Of a DNA stretch of 56,710 nucleotides, positions 1 to 11,940 are shown piece after piece. The translations under genes were made by a program, and so were the position numbers. Location: contig NZ_BJDR01000012.1 in NCBI RefSeq assembly GCF_005405245.1, positions 1 through 56,710 on the forward strand, in the 5' to 3' direction. The stretch's first letter is position 1, and every line of letters starts with the position of its first letter. The notes under the pieces were generated by a model. The model saw nothing but the letters and a program-made list of their open reading frames with translations, did no database searches and had not been told where the DNA came from. Origin of the DNA: Enterococcus nangangensis (GTDB lineage: Bacteria > Bacillota > Bacilli > Lactobacillales > Enterococcaceae).

Positions 1-134
1 TTTTGTGGTTAAAAACATTGTACCGTATCAGGCACTCATATGGCCTTTTCTTTTTACACAATTATATGGACTTTATCAAATACTCATGACACTAATTTTA
101 CTCTATAATGGACTACAAATTAGAAAAGAATTAT

Positions 135-1025
135 ATGAAAAGAGAGATGAGGTATTTGTTAGAATCAGAAATTATGAGAACTATTCGCCTGGATAAAGGT
201 CTTACGCAACAAGCTCTTTGCACCGATATTTGCTCACAAAGTACGTATGCCTCTTTTGAAAAGCAAGGATATTCTATTTCATCGGATAGGTTATTCAAAC
301 TACTTAACCGTCTTAATGTACACTTAGATGAGTTTGAGATGCTCCTAAATGGTAAGGAAAATATCAAGAAAATGCTAACAAGGAATTTAGAAAAGGCAAT
401 CCAAGGAAAAGACGCAACAGCCTTACAAACATTAGCTACTGAATTTTATCAACACTACGAATTAGAAAAGGACATTTTTTATTTATGCTATTATTTAAAG
501 TCACTGGAGTTCTTTTCAAAGTTGACTACTTATTTTGATTTTAAATGTTTTTCTTATGAACAACGGCAAGTTGTAACAACTTTAAAAGAATACTTGAAGA
601 ATGTCGAACATTGGCGCTACTTTGAGTGTGCACTGTTTTCTAATTTGATCATGTATTTAGATTCCTCTAGTATTATGAATTTTATTAAAGCGTTACCGAA
701 CAAAGTAGATTTGGAATTACCGAAAAATCAAGAATTATTTATTAAAGCTGTCGTGAACAGCTGCGCTTCTTTGATTGAAAGCGAAGAATACCCATTGTTG
801 TTAGCGACGTTACAACTGACGGAAGAATACACTACAGATTTAGAGCGATTGCATTGGCGCATCGTTTGCCAGTTTTTCAAGGATATCTGTGAAGAGATAG
901 TAAAGGGAAAAAGAAATAAAGGACAATATCAATATCTAAAAATCTACAGTACCACGGAACATGATGGCTATTATCAGACCCTCATGAACTTTCGGCAACG
1001 GATATTGAAGGAAAAATGTAAATAA
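135..1025 (+). CDS. Rgg/MutR-like transcriptional regulator
   Basis: The protein has an N-terminal helix-turn-helix of the XRE type (the segment IRLDKGLTQQALC and the following SQSTYASFEKQG) and a long all-helical C-terminal part rich in aromatic and acidic residues. This is the layout of Rgg/GadR/MutR regulators (usual length about 280-300 residues), which often bind short peptide pheromones through the C-terminal repeats; that role is inferred. The frame is open from an ATG at 108, but a TATAAT-like hexamer (104-109) overlaps that codon, so I prefer the ATG at 135 after a weak AGAAAAGAA; 147 and 174 are other in-frame ATGs. A factor-independent terminator follows directly. No partner peptide gene is visible downstream, and the upstream side is cut by the window edge, so its target is unknown. 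Confidence 0.7.
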   Translation: MKREMRYLLESEIMRTIRLDKGLTQQALCTDICSQSTYASFEKQGYSISSDRLFKLLNRLNVHLDEFEMLLNGKENIKKMLTRNLEKAIQGKDATALQTLATEFYQHYELEKDIFYLCYYLKSLEFFSKLTTYFDFKCFSYEQRQVVTTLKEYLKNVEHWRYFECALFSNLIMYLDSSSIMNFIKALPNKVDLELPKNQELFIKAVVNSCASLIESEEYPLLLATLQLTEEYTTDLERLHWRIVCQFFKDICEEIVKGKRNKGQYQYLKIYSTTEHDGYYQTLMNFRQRILKEKCK

Positions 1026-1030
1026 AGGTG

Positions 1031-1057
1031 AAGGAAACGCCGCGGCGTTTCCTTTTT
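1031..1057 (+). terminator. Rho-independent terminator after the Rgg-like gene
   Basis: A perfect GC-rich stem (AAGGAAACGC paired with GCGTTTCCTT, four-base loop) runs into a T-tract just after the stop codon at 1025. It separates the regulator from the next operon. Confidence 0.85.
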
Positions 1058-1139
1058 GCTATCTGGCCGTGAGATTGCGTAAAGCAAGGGAAACCGCTAG
1101 AATAAGGACGATGGAATAAGGAAAGGTGGGGGCGCTGCA

Positions 1140-1640
1140 ATGGAAAAATATCATCGGGCTTTTGGCGTTTATGGTTTTTATCTAGAACATGATCGGCTGT
1201 TAGTCATGAAGAAAAATGGCGGGCCGTACAAGAATCGCTACGATTTACCCGGTGGTTCTTTGGAAGATGGTGAAGCTTTAGCACATTGTCTTTATCGTGA
1301 ATATTTAGAAGAAACAGGACGGCGCATTCAACAGGCGCAGCAAGTGGGCACTTATAGTTTTACTTATCCGTGGAACTATCAGACGTGGCATCACAATCAA
1401 CACATCTGCGTATTTTATCACGTGACGGCCTTGGTGGCTGAACAGGCGGCAGCTGTGACGGCCTTTGCCGGACAGGATTCTTTAGGGGCAGCATGGGTAC
1501 CTTTAAAAGAATTAACGCCAGCCAACGCTTCACCTTTAGTGTTAAAAGCCTGTGAGTTTTATTTGGCACCGGAAAAGTTTTTAGTTCATGATGTACACTA
1601 TAAAACCTGGGACGTTTTGACTCAGCCGGTGTTTGCTTAA
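1140..1640 (+). CDS. Nudix hydrolase
   Basis: The 166-residue protein carries a complete Nudix box: GSLEDGE, seven residues, then REYLEETG, which fits GX5EX7REUXEEXGU and supplies the metal-binding glutamates. Nudix enzymes cleave a nucleoside diphosphate linked to another group; the substrate here cannot be read from the sequence. An AAAGGTGGGGG-type ribosome binding site precedes the ATG. It is the first gene of a tightly packed set (Nudix, ANT(6)-like, queH, rbsK) whose later members overlap, so the four are probably co-transcribed. The gap to the next gene is 28 bases with a GGAAGAAGTG ribosome site. Confidence in the family is high; the physiological role is open. Confidence 0.88.
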   Translation: MEKYHRAFGVYGFYLEHDRLLVMKKNGGPYKNRYDLPGGSLEDGEALAHCLYREYLEETGRRIQQAQQVGTYSFTYPWNYQTWHHNQHICVFYHVTALVAEQAAAVTAFAGQDSLGAAWVPLKELTPANASPLVLKACEFYLAPEKFLVHDVHYKTWDVLTQPVFA

Positions 1641-1668
1641 GGAATAGATAAGGAAGAAGTGAAAGGTA

Positions 1669-2523
1669 ATGCGTAGTACTGAAGAAATGATGAACTTAAT
1701 TTTGCAAGTGGCGCAAGAGTTGCCGCAAGTACGGGCGGTGGCTTTAAATGGTTCGCGGGCCAATGCCGAAGCCCCCAAAGATAGCTTTCAAGATTTCGAT
1801 ATTGTTTATGTGGTGACGGAAAAGGAACACTTAATTGCCAACCAAAATTGGTTGCGGGCTTTTGGCGACGTTTTGGTGGAACAACAGCCAGAAAATTCAG
1901 TTTTGTTTCCCCACAGTTTAGGAGAACGTTATACTTTTTTGCGGCAATTCACTGATGGCAATCGGCTTGATTTAATGTTGTGTCCAGTGTCTGCTCTAGC
2001 GGAGTGGTGGCAAGATAATCCTTTAATGACCGTGCTGTGGGATCCAGAAGAACTTTTGGCGGAACGACCGTTAGTAGACAGCAGCGTCTATTGGGTGAAA
2101 AAACCTAGTGCAGCGGAATTTTTAGATAGCTGCAACGAATTTTGGTGGGTGGCTACCTATGTAGTGAAGGGCTTGTGTCGCGGTGAACTATTTTATGCCA
2201 GTGACCACTTGTATGAAAATTGTCGTGGTGAGTTGTTACGTTTGTTGTCGTGGCAAGTAGGATTTGCGACGGATTTTGAAGTGAGCGTCGGGAAAAATTA
2301 TAAATATTTAGCCCGCTATTTGCCGGCAGAGACCATGGCCAAACTCTACCAATTACAAGATTTAACGAGTCTGACAAAAATTTGGGAAAGTTTAATAGCC
2401 ACCGAAGAACTTTTTAGTGAAGTTTCCGAGGCGTTAGCGCAAGGGCAAGGCTGGTCCACGTTTCAGTCAGCCAAAGGTGTCCAAGACTACACCATAGAAA
2501 TGAGGAAAAAATTTCCATGTTAG
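1669..2523 (+). CDS. ANT(6)-like aminoglycoside 6-adenylyltransferase family protein
   Basis: The 284-residue protein matches the streptomycin adenylyltransferase (ANT(6)/AadK) family in length and motifs: NGSRANAEAP at residues 27-36 and SFQDFDIVYVV from residue 39, the nucleotidyltransferase G-S-R and D-x-D metal-binding core. Family members transfer AMP to the 6-hydroxyl of streptomycin. Whether this chromosomal member confers resistance cannot be decided from sequence. There are no insertion sequences or other resistance genes beside it, and its composition matches its neighbours, so it looks like a resident housekeeping-like homologue rather than a recent acquisition. Its 3' end overlaps queH by seven bases, implying translational coupling. 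Confidence 0.82.
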   Translation: MRSTEEMMNLILQVAQELPQVRAVALNGSRANAEAPKDSFQDFDIVYVVTEKEHLIANQNWLRAFGDVLVEQQPENSVLFPHSLGERYTFLRQFTDGNRLDLMLCPVSALAEWWQDNPLMTVLWDPEELLAERPLVDSSVYWVKKPSAAEFLDSCNEFWWVATYVVKGLCRGELFYASDHLYENCRGELLRLLSWQVGFATDFEVSVGKNYKYLARYLPAETMAKLYQLQDLTSLTKIWESLIATEELFSEVSEALAQGQGWSTFQSAKGVQDYTIEMRKKFPC

Positions 2524-3305
2524 ATATTCAAGAAGTGTTGGCGAAATTTCGCCCCAATCAAAAAATAAATTACGATAAAGTATTGCAAAAAGTGATTGCT
2601 GGTTGGCAGCAACAGGCGGAGCGACCAAAAATTTTACTCCACAGTTGTTGTGGACCTTGTAGCACTTATCCTTTGGAGTATCTCAGTCAATACGCGGACT
2701 TGACGATTTATTTTGCCAACTCCAACATTCACCCGCAAGAAGAATATTTAAGACGGGAACAAGTGCAGCGGGATTTCATCCAGGACTTTAACGCTAAAAC
2801 TGGGAATCACGTGGAGTTTTTAGCAGCACCTTATGAGCCTAATGCTTTTATCGCCGTGATGACCCAAGCTCACTTGACCCAAGAGCCTGAAGGGGGCGCC
2901 CGTTGTAGTGCGTGTTTTCAAATGCGTTTGGATTTAGTGGCAGAAAAAGCTTTGGCTCTCGGCTACGATTATTTTGGTTCAGCTTTAACCTTATCACCGA
3001 AAAAAAACAGCACTTTGATTAATGAAATCGGCATCGAAGTGCAAGAAATTTATAACGTTCACTACTTGCCGTCAGATTTTAAAAAGAATAATGGCTATCC
3101 CCGTTCCATTGAATTGTGTAAAGAGTATGATGTTTACCGTCAATGTTACTGCGGTTGTGTCTTTGCCGCAAAAGCCCAAGGAGTAGACTTAAAAGAAGTG
3201 AAGCGGGCCGCCAAAACTTATTTAGCGGCAAAAGAAGCACAGTCTGCAGCGGCCGTGCAGATTAATTACACGCAGCTAAGTGCCGACGAGGAGGAAGCTA
3301 AATGA
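2517..3305 (+). CDS. queH: Epoxyqueuosine reductase QueH
   Basis: The 262-residue protein has the hallmark HSCCGPCSTYP (H42-C44-C45...C48) near the N-terminus, followed by CSACFQMR and YRQCYCGC, the cysteine set of the QueH (formerly DUF208) family. QueH reduces epoxyqueuosine to queuosine in tRNA, the last step of queuosine formation, and binds iron-sulfur and other metal through these cysteines. The phrases GSALTLSPKKN and NNGYPRSIELCKEY are also typical. No other queuosine genes are in the window, so precursor salvage or genes elsewhere must supply the substrate. The gene overlaps ant(6)-like by 7 bases and rbsK by 4 bases (ATGA), so it is coupled on both sides. Confidence 0.9.
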   Translation: MLDIQEVLAKFRPNQKINYDKVLQKVIAGWQQQAERPKILLHSCCGPCSTYPLEYLSQYADLTIYFANSNIHPQEEYLRREQVQRDFIQDFNAKTGNHVEFLAAPYEPNAFIAVMTQAHLTQEPEGGARCSACFQMRLDLVAEKALALGYDYFGSALTLSPKKNSTLINEIGIEVQEIYNVHYLPSDFKKNNGYPRSIELCKEYDVYRQCYCGCVFAAKAQGVDLKEVKRAAKTYLAAKEAQSAAAVQINYTQLSADEEEAK

Positions 3306-4198
3306 AAAAAATTGCCGTCCTGGGGAGTAGTAATTTAGATTTAGTTTTTACCACTACGCAATTACCGCAAGCAGGCGAAACGGTAACGGGACAAGATTTT
3401 GTCATGCACTTAGGCGGCAAAGGGGCTAATCAAGCCGTTGCATTACAAAAGCTAGGGGCTGACGTAACTTTTTTCACTGCCGTGGGACAAGATGCTTTTG
3501 CTACGGAAATTCTCACGGGGCTTTCCGCCACCGGCTTAAAAGTTGTTCCACACCGTAGTACGCAACCGACTGGCGTTGCGCAAATTAATTTGTATGAGGG
3601 CGATAATCGGATTTTAGTCATTCCTGGGGCGAATCACGATTGGCCGGCAAGCTATTTAAAGCGTATCGCCGAACAAATTGCTGACTTTGATTATTTTGTC
3701 TTGCAGTTGGAAATTCCATTGCCGGTGGTGACTCGTTTGTGCCAAATCATTCGCCAGTTTCCTAACAAAAAAATCATTTTAAACCCAGCACCTGCCCAAG
3801 TTTTACCGCCAGAACTTTGGCCGTTGGTGGACTACTTGACGCCTAATGAGCACGAATTGCACCTTTTAGGGCGGAGGGGCACGACGGCGGAATTATTGCA
3901 AAGCTCACCACCCCAAATCGTCGTCACCAAGGGTGCTGCCGGAGCGAGTTATTTTGACCGTCACCAACAAAAAGTAATGACAGTGCCAGCTTTAGCTAAC
4001 TTAAAGGTGGTGGATACCACCGGTGCCGGGGATACCTTTAACGGCGCCTTTGTTTACCAATTGGTCCAGGGGGCTGAACTAGCAGCCGCACTAGCATTTG
4101 CCAATGCGGCAGCGGGCCTAGCCACCACTAAAGTTGGGGCGCAAGCCGGCATGCCTAGTGCGGCCGCCGTGAAAGAAGCGCAAAGCAAGCACAGTTAA
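3302..4198 (+). CDS. rbsK: Ribokinase
   Basis: The 298-residue protein is a PfkB-family sugar kinase. It shows the N-terminal GSSNLDLVF strand, the di-glycine substrate motif LGGKGANQAVA, the adenine-side TPNEHELHLLG and the C-terminal DTTGAGDTFNGAFVY segment carrying the catalytic Asp and anion hole. The pattern is closest to ribokinase (D-ribose + ATP to ribose 5-phosphate). There is no ribose transporter or rbsD next to it; it ends the Nudix-ANT-queH-rbsK operon, overlapping queH by 4 bases. It could serve ribose released by the nucleoside hydrolase near 35 kb, but this is only a guess from presence in one genome. Confidence 0.88.
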   Translation: MKKIAVLGSSNLDLVFTTTQLPQAGETVTGQDFVMHLGGKGANQAVALQKLGADVTFFTAVGQDAFATEILTGLSATGLKVVPHRSTQPTGVAQINLYEGDNRILVIPGANHDWPASYLKRIAEQIADFDYFVLQLEIPLPVVTRLCQIIRQFPNKKIILNPAPAQVLPPELWPLVDYLTPNEHELHLLGRRGTTAELLQSSPPQIVVTKGAAGASYFDRHQQKVMTVPALANLKVVDTTGAGDTFNGAFVYQLVQGAELAAALAFANAAAGLATTKVGAQAGMPSAAAVKEAQSKHS

Positions 4199-4218
4199 AA
4201 AGTTGCGAATGAAAGCGG

Positions 4219-4247
4219 TTGACATTTTGCGTTTCTTTTCTTATGAT
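4219..4247 (+). promoter_or_regulatory. Sigma-A promoter of the licT-bgl operon, overlapping a cre-like half site
   Basis: TTGACA (4219-4224) and TATGAT (4242-4247) are separated by 17 bases. The -35 is immediately preceded by ATGAAAGCGG, which matches the left half of a catabolite-responsive element; the right half is poor, so CcpA control here is only suggested. The promoter is followed 27 bases later by the RAT/terminator leader. Confidence 0.75.
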
Positions 4248-4274
4248 AATTGTAAGATAATATTTTGAGCACGT

Positions 4275-4305
4275 GGATAGTGATTGGTCTGGCCAAGCTA
4301 AACCT
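4275..4305 (+). promoter_or_regulatory. Ribonucleic antiterminator (RAT) site 1
   Basis: The RNA begins GGATAGTGATTGG and ends AAGCTAAACCT, matching the conserved ends of BglG/LicT target hairpins (GGAT-GT-A ... GGC-AAACC). Its last bases (CCT, 4303-4305) are also the first bases of the terminator stem at 4303-4361, so protein binding and terminator formation exclude each other, as in the classical bgl/lic systems. Confidence 0.85.
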
Positions 4306-4367
4306 GGTTCTTAGTTGCAGCAGACGTCTTTGGCGTAGTCTAGCTGATACTGAGACTCAGGTTTTTT
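4303..4367 (+). terminator. Leader terminator controlled by RAT 1
   Basis: CCTGGTTCTTAG (4303-4314) pairs with CTGAGACTCAGG (4350-4361) with one mismatch and two G-U pairs. An inner stem (CAGC-AGAC with GTCT-A-GCTG) extends it, and six T follow (4362-4367). It overlaps the 3' end of RAT 1, so it should act as a conditional terminator in front of licT. Confidence 0.85.
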
Positions 4368-4417
4368 ATTTGCTAAAAATGGTAGCGGATACAGTATTTG
4401 ACGGGAGGAAAAAGGTC

Positions 4418-5266
4418 GTGGAAATTAAAAAAGTGTTGAACAATAACGTCGTGATTACCGCCGACGCTAAAGGGCAGGAAATCGTCGTGATGGGTCGCGG
4501 CTTGGCCTTTAATAAACGACCAGGTGATTTTATTTCCCCAGATAAAATTGATAAAGTGTACCAGCTGAATAACAATAATTTATTTCACAAATTCCAAGAG
4601 CTCTTACTAGAAGTGCCTGCGGAATACGTGGAAATTACCGACAACATCATTCAATACGCGACGGAAAAATTAAACACCCCTTTAAATGAATCCCTCTACT
4701 TGTCATTAACCGATCACCTCTACACTAGTGTGGAACGCGCCAAAAAAGGGGTGGAAGTCAAAAATGTTTTATTGTGGGATATTAAACGTTTCTTCCCCAA
4801 AGAGTACGCCATCGGTCAAAAGACCATTGCCAAGGTGCGGGAAAATTACGGCATCCAGTTAAGTGATGATGAAGCGGGTTTTATTGCGTTACACTTGGTC
4901 AACGCGCAAGGAGAAACGAAAGACGAAGACATGACGCAGCTCACGCAAACGATGCAAGATATTTTAAACATCGCCCGGCGCCATTTTAAGATGGACTTTG
5001 ACGAAGAGTCGGTTTACTTTTATCGCTTTTCAGCCCATCTGCGCTTTTTTGTCTCCCGTTTATTACAAGCGCAAACCCACGAAGATGAAAGTGCGGACGA
5101 CTTATTCTTTTTAGTGCAGCGGAAGTATCCGACAGCATTTGCCGGAGTGCAAAAGATTGCTACTTACGTGGCGGAAAAATTTCAGCACCACTTGTCCAGC
5201 GATGAACAACTTTACCTGACGATTCACTTGGCGCGTTTAGCGCAAAAAGATCGCCAGTTAACTTAA
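4418..5266 (+). CDS. licT: BglG/LicT-family transcriptional antiterminator
   Basis: The protein has the N-terminal RNA-binding domain (EIKKVLNNNVVITADAKGQE, then GRGLAFNKRPGD), followed by two PRD domains. With the GTG start at 4418 (GGGAGG site ten bases upstream) it is 282 residues long, and four regulatory histidines fall at 100, 159, 207 and 270, almost exactly the positions known in LicT. This fixes the start, although the frame is open further upstream through the leader terminator. The family binds RAT RNA hairpins to prevent termination when a beta-glucoside is transported by its PTS permease and when HPr phosphorylates the second PRD. The target RAT lies in its own leader, so it should be autoregulated; a second RAT precedes the PTS gene. 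Confidence 0.92.
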   Translation: MEIKKVLNNNVVITADAKGQEIVVMGRGLAFNKRPGDFISPDKIDKVYQLNNNNLFHKFQELLLEVPAEYVEITDNIIQYATEKLNTPLNESLYLSLTDHLYTSVERAKKGVEVKNVLLWDIKRFFPKEYAIGQKTIAKVRENYGIQLSDDEAGFIALHLVNAQGETKDEDMTQLTQTMQDILNIARRHFKMDFDEESVYFYRFSAHLRFFVSRLLQAQTHEDESADDLFFLVQRKYPTAFAGVQKIATYVAEKFQHHLSSDEQLYLTIHLARLAQKDRQLT

Positions 5267-5295
5267 TTTTAAAAAAGGAGGATGGCAATTTTAGT

Positions 5296-5313
5296 CTCAC
5301 CCCCATTGGTGAG
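5296..5313 (+). other. Small perfect hairpin in the licT-bglP spacer
   Basis: CTCACC (5296-5301) pairs with GGTGAG (5308-5313) around a six-base loop, with no T-run after it. It is therefore not a terminator. It may insulate or stabilise the downstream leader that holds RAT 2. Confidence 0.5.
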
Positions 5314-5335
5314 GCGGCGATGTAGGAGCATGGCG

Positions 5336-5362
5336 GTGGATAGTGACATTCAGTTGGCTAAA

Positions 5363-5383
<21 letters not shown>
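5336..5383 (+). CDS. Possible 15-residue leader peptide spanning RAT 2
   Basis: A GTG codon at 5336 lies seven bases after an AGGAG (5324-5328) and opens a frame coding MDSDIQLAKPSMKKI, stopping with TAA at 5381-5383, just before the GGAGG of the PTS gene. An ATG two codons earlier (5330) is also in frame but too close to the AGGAG. A ribosome translating this peptide would pass through RAT 2 and open the stem that hides the PTS ribosome site. No homologue is known to me and the frame may be chance. Confidence 0.3.
5338..5366 (+). promoter_or_regulatory. Ribonucleic antiterminator (RAT)-like site 2
   Basis: The 29-base sequence starts GGATAGTGACATTCAG and ends GGCTAAACCTT. It shares the GGATAGTGA start and the GCTAAACCT end with RAT 1 and fits the spacing of LicT-type RATs better than RAT 1 does. 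No terminator follows. Instead its last bases start the stem 5363-5390 that covers the ribosome site of the PTS gene. Confidence 0.75.
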
Positions 5384-7297
<1,914 letters not shown>

Positions 7298-7301
7298 GTA
7301 G

Positions 7302-7345
7302 TGACTGCAAAAAATCTGACTGTGGCAAGAGACGGCTGCAGTCAG
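7302..7345 (+). other. Intercistronic hairpin without T-run
   Basis: TGACTGCA (7302-7309) is perfectly complementary to TGCAGTCA (7337-7344). An alternative stem, CTGACTG (7316-7322) with CAGTCAG (7339-7345), competes with it. No T-tract follows, so transcription should continue into the GH4 gene. A role in mRNA processing or in protecting the bglP transcript end is possible. Confidence 0.5.
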
Positions 7346-7376
7346 CACCATTTAAAGCCAAAGGAGTGAAAGACAG

Positions 7377-10221
<2,845 letters not shown>

Positions 10222-10233
10222 TTCAACAAAAAG

Positions 10234-10275
10234 AGTGGTGGGCAGTTTCGCAAGGAGCTGTCTACCACTTTTTTT
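10234..10275 (+). terminator. Terminator of the licT-bgl operon
   Basis: AGTGGTGGGCAG (10234-10245) pairs with CTGTCTACCACT (10258-10269), with one G-U pair, followed by seven T. Confidence 0.9.
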
Positions 10276-10393
10276 ATTATGCAGAACTTTTGAAAAGCTA
10301 GCACTAAAAAATAATTATTCTGAATAGTCATTAAGTAAAGAAAATAAAGGATTTTCTCTAACAAAAATAACGATTCTTCTCTATTAGAAAATG

Positions 10394-10427
10394 ACTTAGT
10401 TTTTTCTGAAAAGACGCTAAGTTTTTT
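10394..10427 (+). promoter_or_regulatory. Terminator-like hairpin upstream of the PLP enzyme gene
   Basis: ACTTAG (10394-10399) pairs with CTAAGT (10417-10422), running into six T (10422-10427). It lies in the 280-base spacer between the bgl operon and the PLP gene. Another inverted repeat (ATTTTCT ... AGAAAAT) lies just upstream. It could be an attenuator or simply AT-rich noise. No T-box or riboswitch core was recognised. Confidence 0.35.
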
Positions 10428-10448
10428 GAAGAAACACTTTTTATAAAA

Positions 10449-10463
10449 ATGAAAGCGCTTCTA
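10449..10463 (+). promoter_or_regulatory. Catabolite-responsive element (cre) candidate
   Basis: ATGAAAGCGCTTCTA matches the WTGNAARCGNWWNCA consensus at 14 of 15 positions. It is 39 bases before the start codon of the PLP enzyme gene, so CcpA would probably repress that gene. Confidence 0.6.
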
Positions 10464-10501
10464 AAAATGTTAAGATGAAATTATAAAAAGGAGGAAACGC
10501 C

Positions 10502-11671
10502 ATGAAAAATAATACCAAGTTGATTCACGGTTACAATGCTTTTGATGAAATGACGGGTGCCTCGTCGATTCCCATCTACCAATGCTCGACCTTTAAGCAG
10601 ATTTCCATTGAAGTTGGGCAACCGTACACTTACTCGCGTTTTGGTAATCCGACACGGACTGCTTTAGAAAAAGCGGTAGCCTCAATGGAAGATGCGGAGT
10701 ATGGAACGGCTTTTGCTTCAGGGATGGGAGCCATCTCTGCTGTTTTGCTGAGCTTCAAGCAAGGTGATCATCTCGTGATGTGTAAAAGTATTTATGGCGG
10801 GACTTTCCAATTAGTCAATGAAGCGCTGGAACGCTTTGGTATTGAAGTGACTTTTGTGGATGAAACCAATTTAAGTGCTTGGGAAAAGGCGATTCAACCT
10901 AATACGCGCGCCTTATATTTAGAAACGCCCTCTAATCCCCTCTTGTCAGTGACGGATATTGCAGGCGTGGTGGCTATTGCTAAAGAATACAAGCTCGCCA
11001 CGATTATGGACAATACATTTATGACGCCGCAATTTCAAAAACCATTGGCAATGGGGGTTGATGTGGTGATTCACAGTGCTACTAAATTTATTAACGGCCA
11101 TAGCGACGTGGTGGCGGGAATTGTCGTCACTAACGATGAAGCGTGGCACAACAAAATCTTTTTACAACAAAAAGTACTAGGCGGCATTTTAGGCGTTGAG
11201 GATTGCTGGCTGACGATGCGGGGCTTAAAAACCATGGGCCTGCGCATGGAGCAAAGCGCCAAGAGTGCACAAATTATTAGTGAGATGTTGGAAAATCATC
11301 CGGTGGTGAAAAAAGTAAACTATCCTGGTTTACCGAGTCATCCGGGATATGCTGTGCAACAAAAGCAAGCAACTTCTGGCGGTGCAGTGCTGTCCTTTGA
11401 GCTGGAAAATCAAGAGGCGGTCTTTGCTTTTTCCCACGCTTTAAAAATTCCCATTGTTGCTGTGAGTTTAGGGGGCGTGGAATCCATTTTATCTTATCCC
11501 GTCACCATGAGCCACGCTTGTGTGGCCAAAGCGGAGCGGGAAAAACAAGGCGTAACGGATGGTTTACTACGTTTATCCGTGGGCATTGAAGACACGGAAG
11601 ATTTATTAGCCGACTTAGAACAAGCCTTAGCTGCTGTAAAAGTCGCCGTTAAAGTGCCGGTCGAACGCTAA
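10502..11671 (+). CDS. Cys/Met-metabolism PLP-dependent enzyme (cystathionine gamma-synthase/lyase or methionine gamma-lyase type)
   Basis: The 389-residue protein belongs to the trans-sulfuration fold-I PLP family. It has YSRFGNPTRTALE near residue 45, the phosphate-binding FASGMGAISAVL, YLETPSNPLL, and the lysine that binds PLP in HSATKFINGHSD, plus SLGGVESILSYPVTMSHA near the end. Members either build cystathionine or break C-S bonds in cystathionine, cysteine or methionine; these activities cannot be separated reliably by eye. The gene stands alone between two terminators with an AAAGGAGG ribosome site and a strong cre candidate upstream, which is unusual for a purely biosynthetic enzyme and may favour a catabolic lyase role (inference). 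Confidence 0.85.
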   Translation: MKNNTKLIHGYNAFDEMTGASSIPIYQCSTFKQISIEVGQPYTYSRFGNPTRTALEKAVASMEDAEYGTAFASGMGAISAVLLSFKQGDHLVMCKSIYGGTFQLVNEALERFGIEVTFVDETNLSAWEKAIQPNTRALYLETPSNPLLSVTDIAGVVAIAKEYKLATIMDNTFMTPQFQKPLAMGVDVVIHSATKFINGHSDVVAGIVVTNDEAWHNKIFLQQKVLGGILGVEDCWLTMRGLKTMGLRMEQSAKSAQIISEMLENHPVVKKVNYPGLPSHPGYAVQQKQATSGGAVLSFELENQEAVFAFSHALKIPIVAVSLGGVESILSYPVTMSHACVAKAEREKQGVTDGLLRLSVGIEDTEDLLADLEQALAAVKVAVKVPVER

Positions 11672-11723
11672 ATAGGAAAAATGCTGATTTCAGCAGCCAA
11701 AAGATATGAATAAGTTTGTTTGT

Positions 11724-11752
11724 GAGAAGTGTTGACGCACTTCTCTTTTTTG
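11724..11752 (+). terminator. Terminator after the PLP enzyme gene
   Basis: GAGAAGTG (11724-11731) pairs with CACTTCTC (11738-11745), followed by a T-run. Confidence 0.85.
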
Positions 11753-11873
11753 TTGCGCAATTTAAGCGTTTAGGCGCGTGATTTCTCCCAATTTAGGGAA
11801 AATTTTTCCGGAAATTAGTAAAAAGCTTAAAAATTTCAATACTGACGAAAAAATATTCTATGTTTTTTCACGA

Positions 11874-11910
11874 ATGTAAACGCTATACTAAGGACACTAA
11901 AGCGCTAACA
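11874..11910 (+). promoter_or_regulatory. Two adjacent cre-like sites in the mglB promoter region
   Basis: ATGTAAACGCTATAC (11874-11888) has a perfect left cre half and a poor right half, and contains a TATACT that may be the -10. ACTAAAGCGCTAACA (11896-11910) matches the cre consensus at 13 of 15 positions. The pair would place CcpA on and just after the promoter of the mgl transporter, consistent with glucose repression. Confidence 0.6.
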
Positions 11911-11940
11911 AAAGCGCCGAAAAGGAGGAAGTAAAGATTT

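Noticed and set aside
5-196. 63-codon open frame at the window start with hydrophobic residues
   Set aside because: It overlaps the better supported Rgg-like gene in another frame, has no ribosome site, and its composition is what AT-rich sequence gives by chance.
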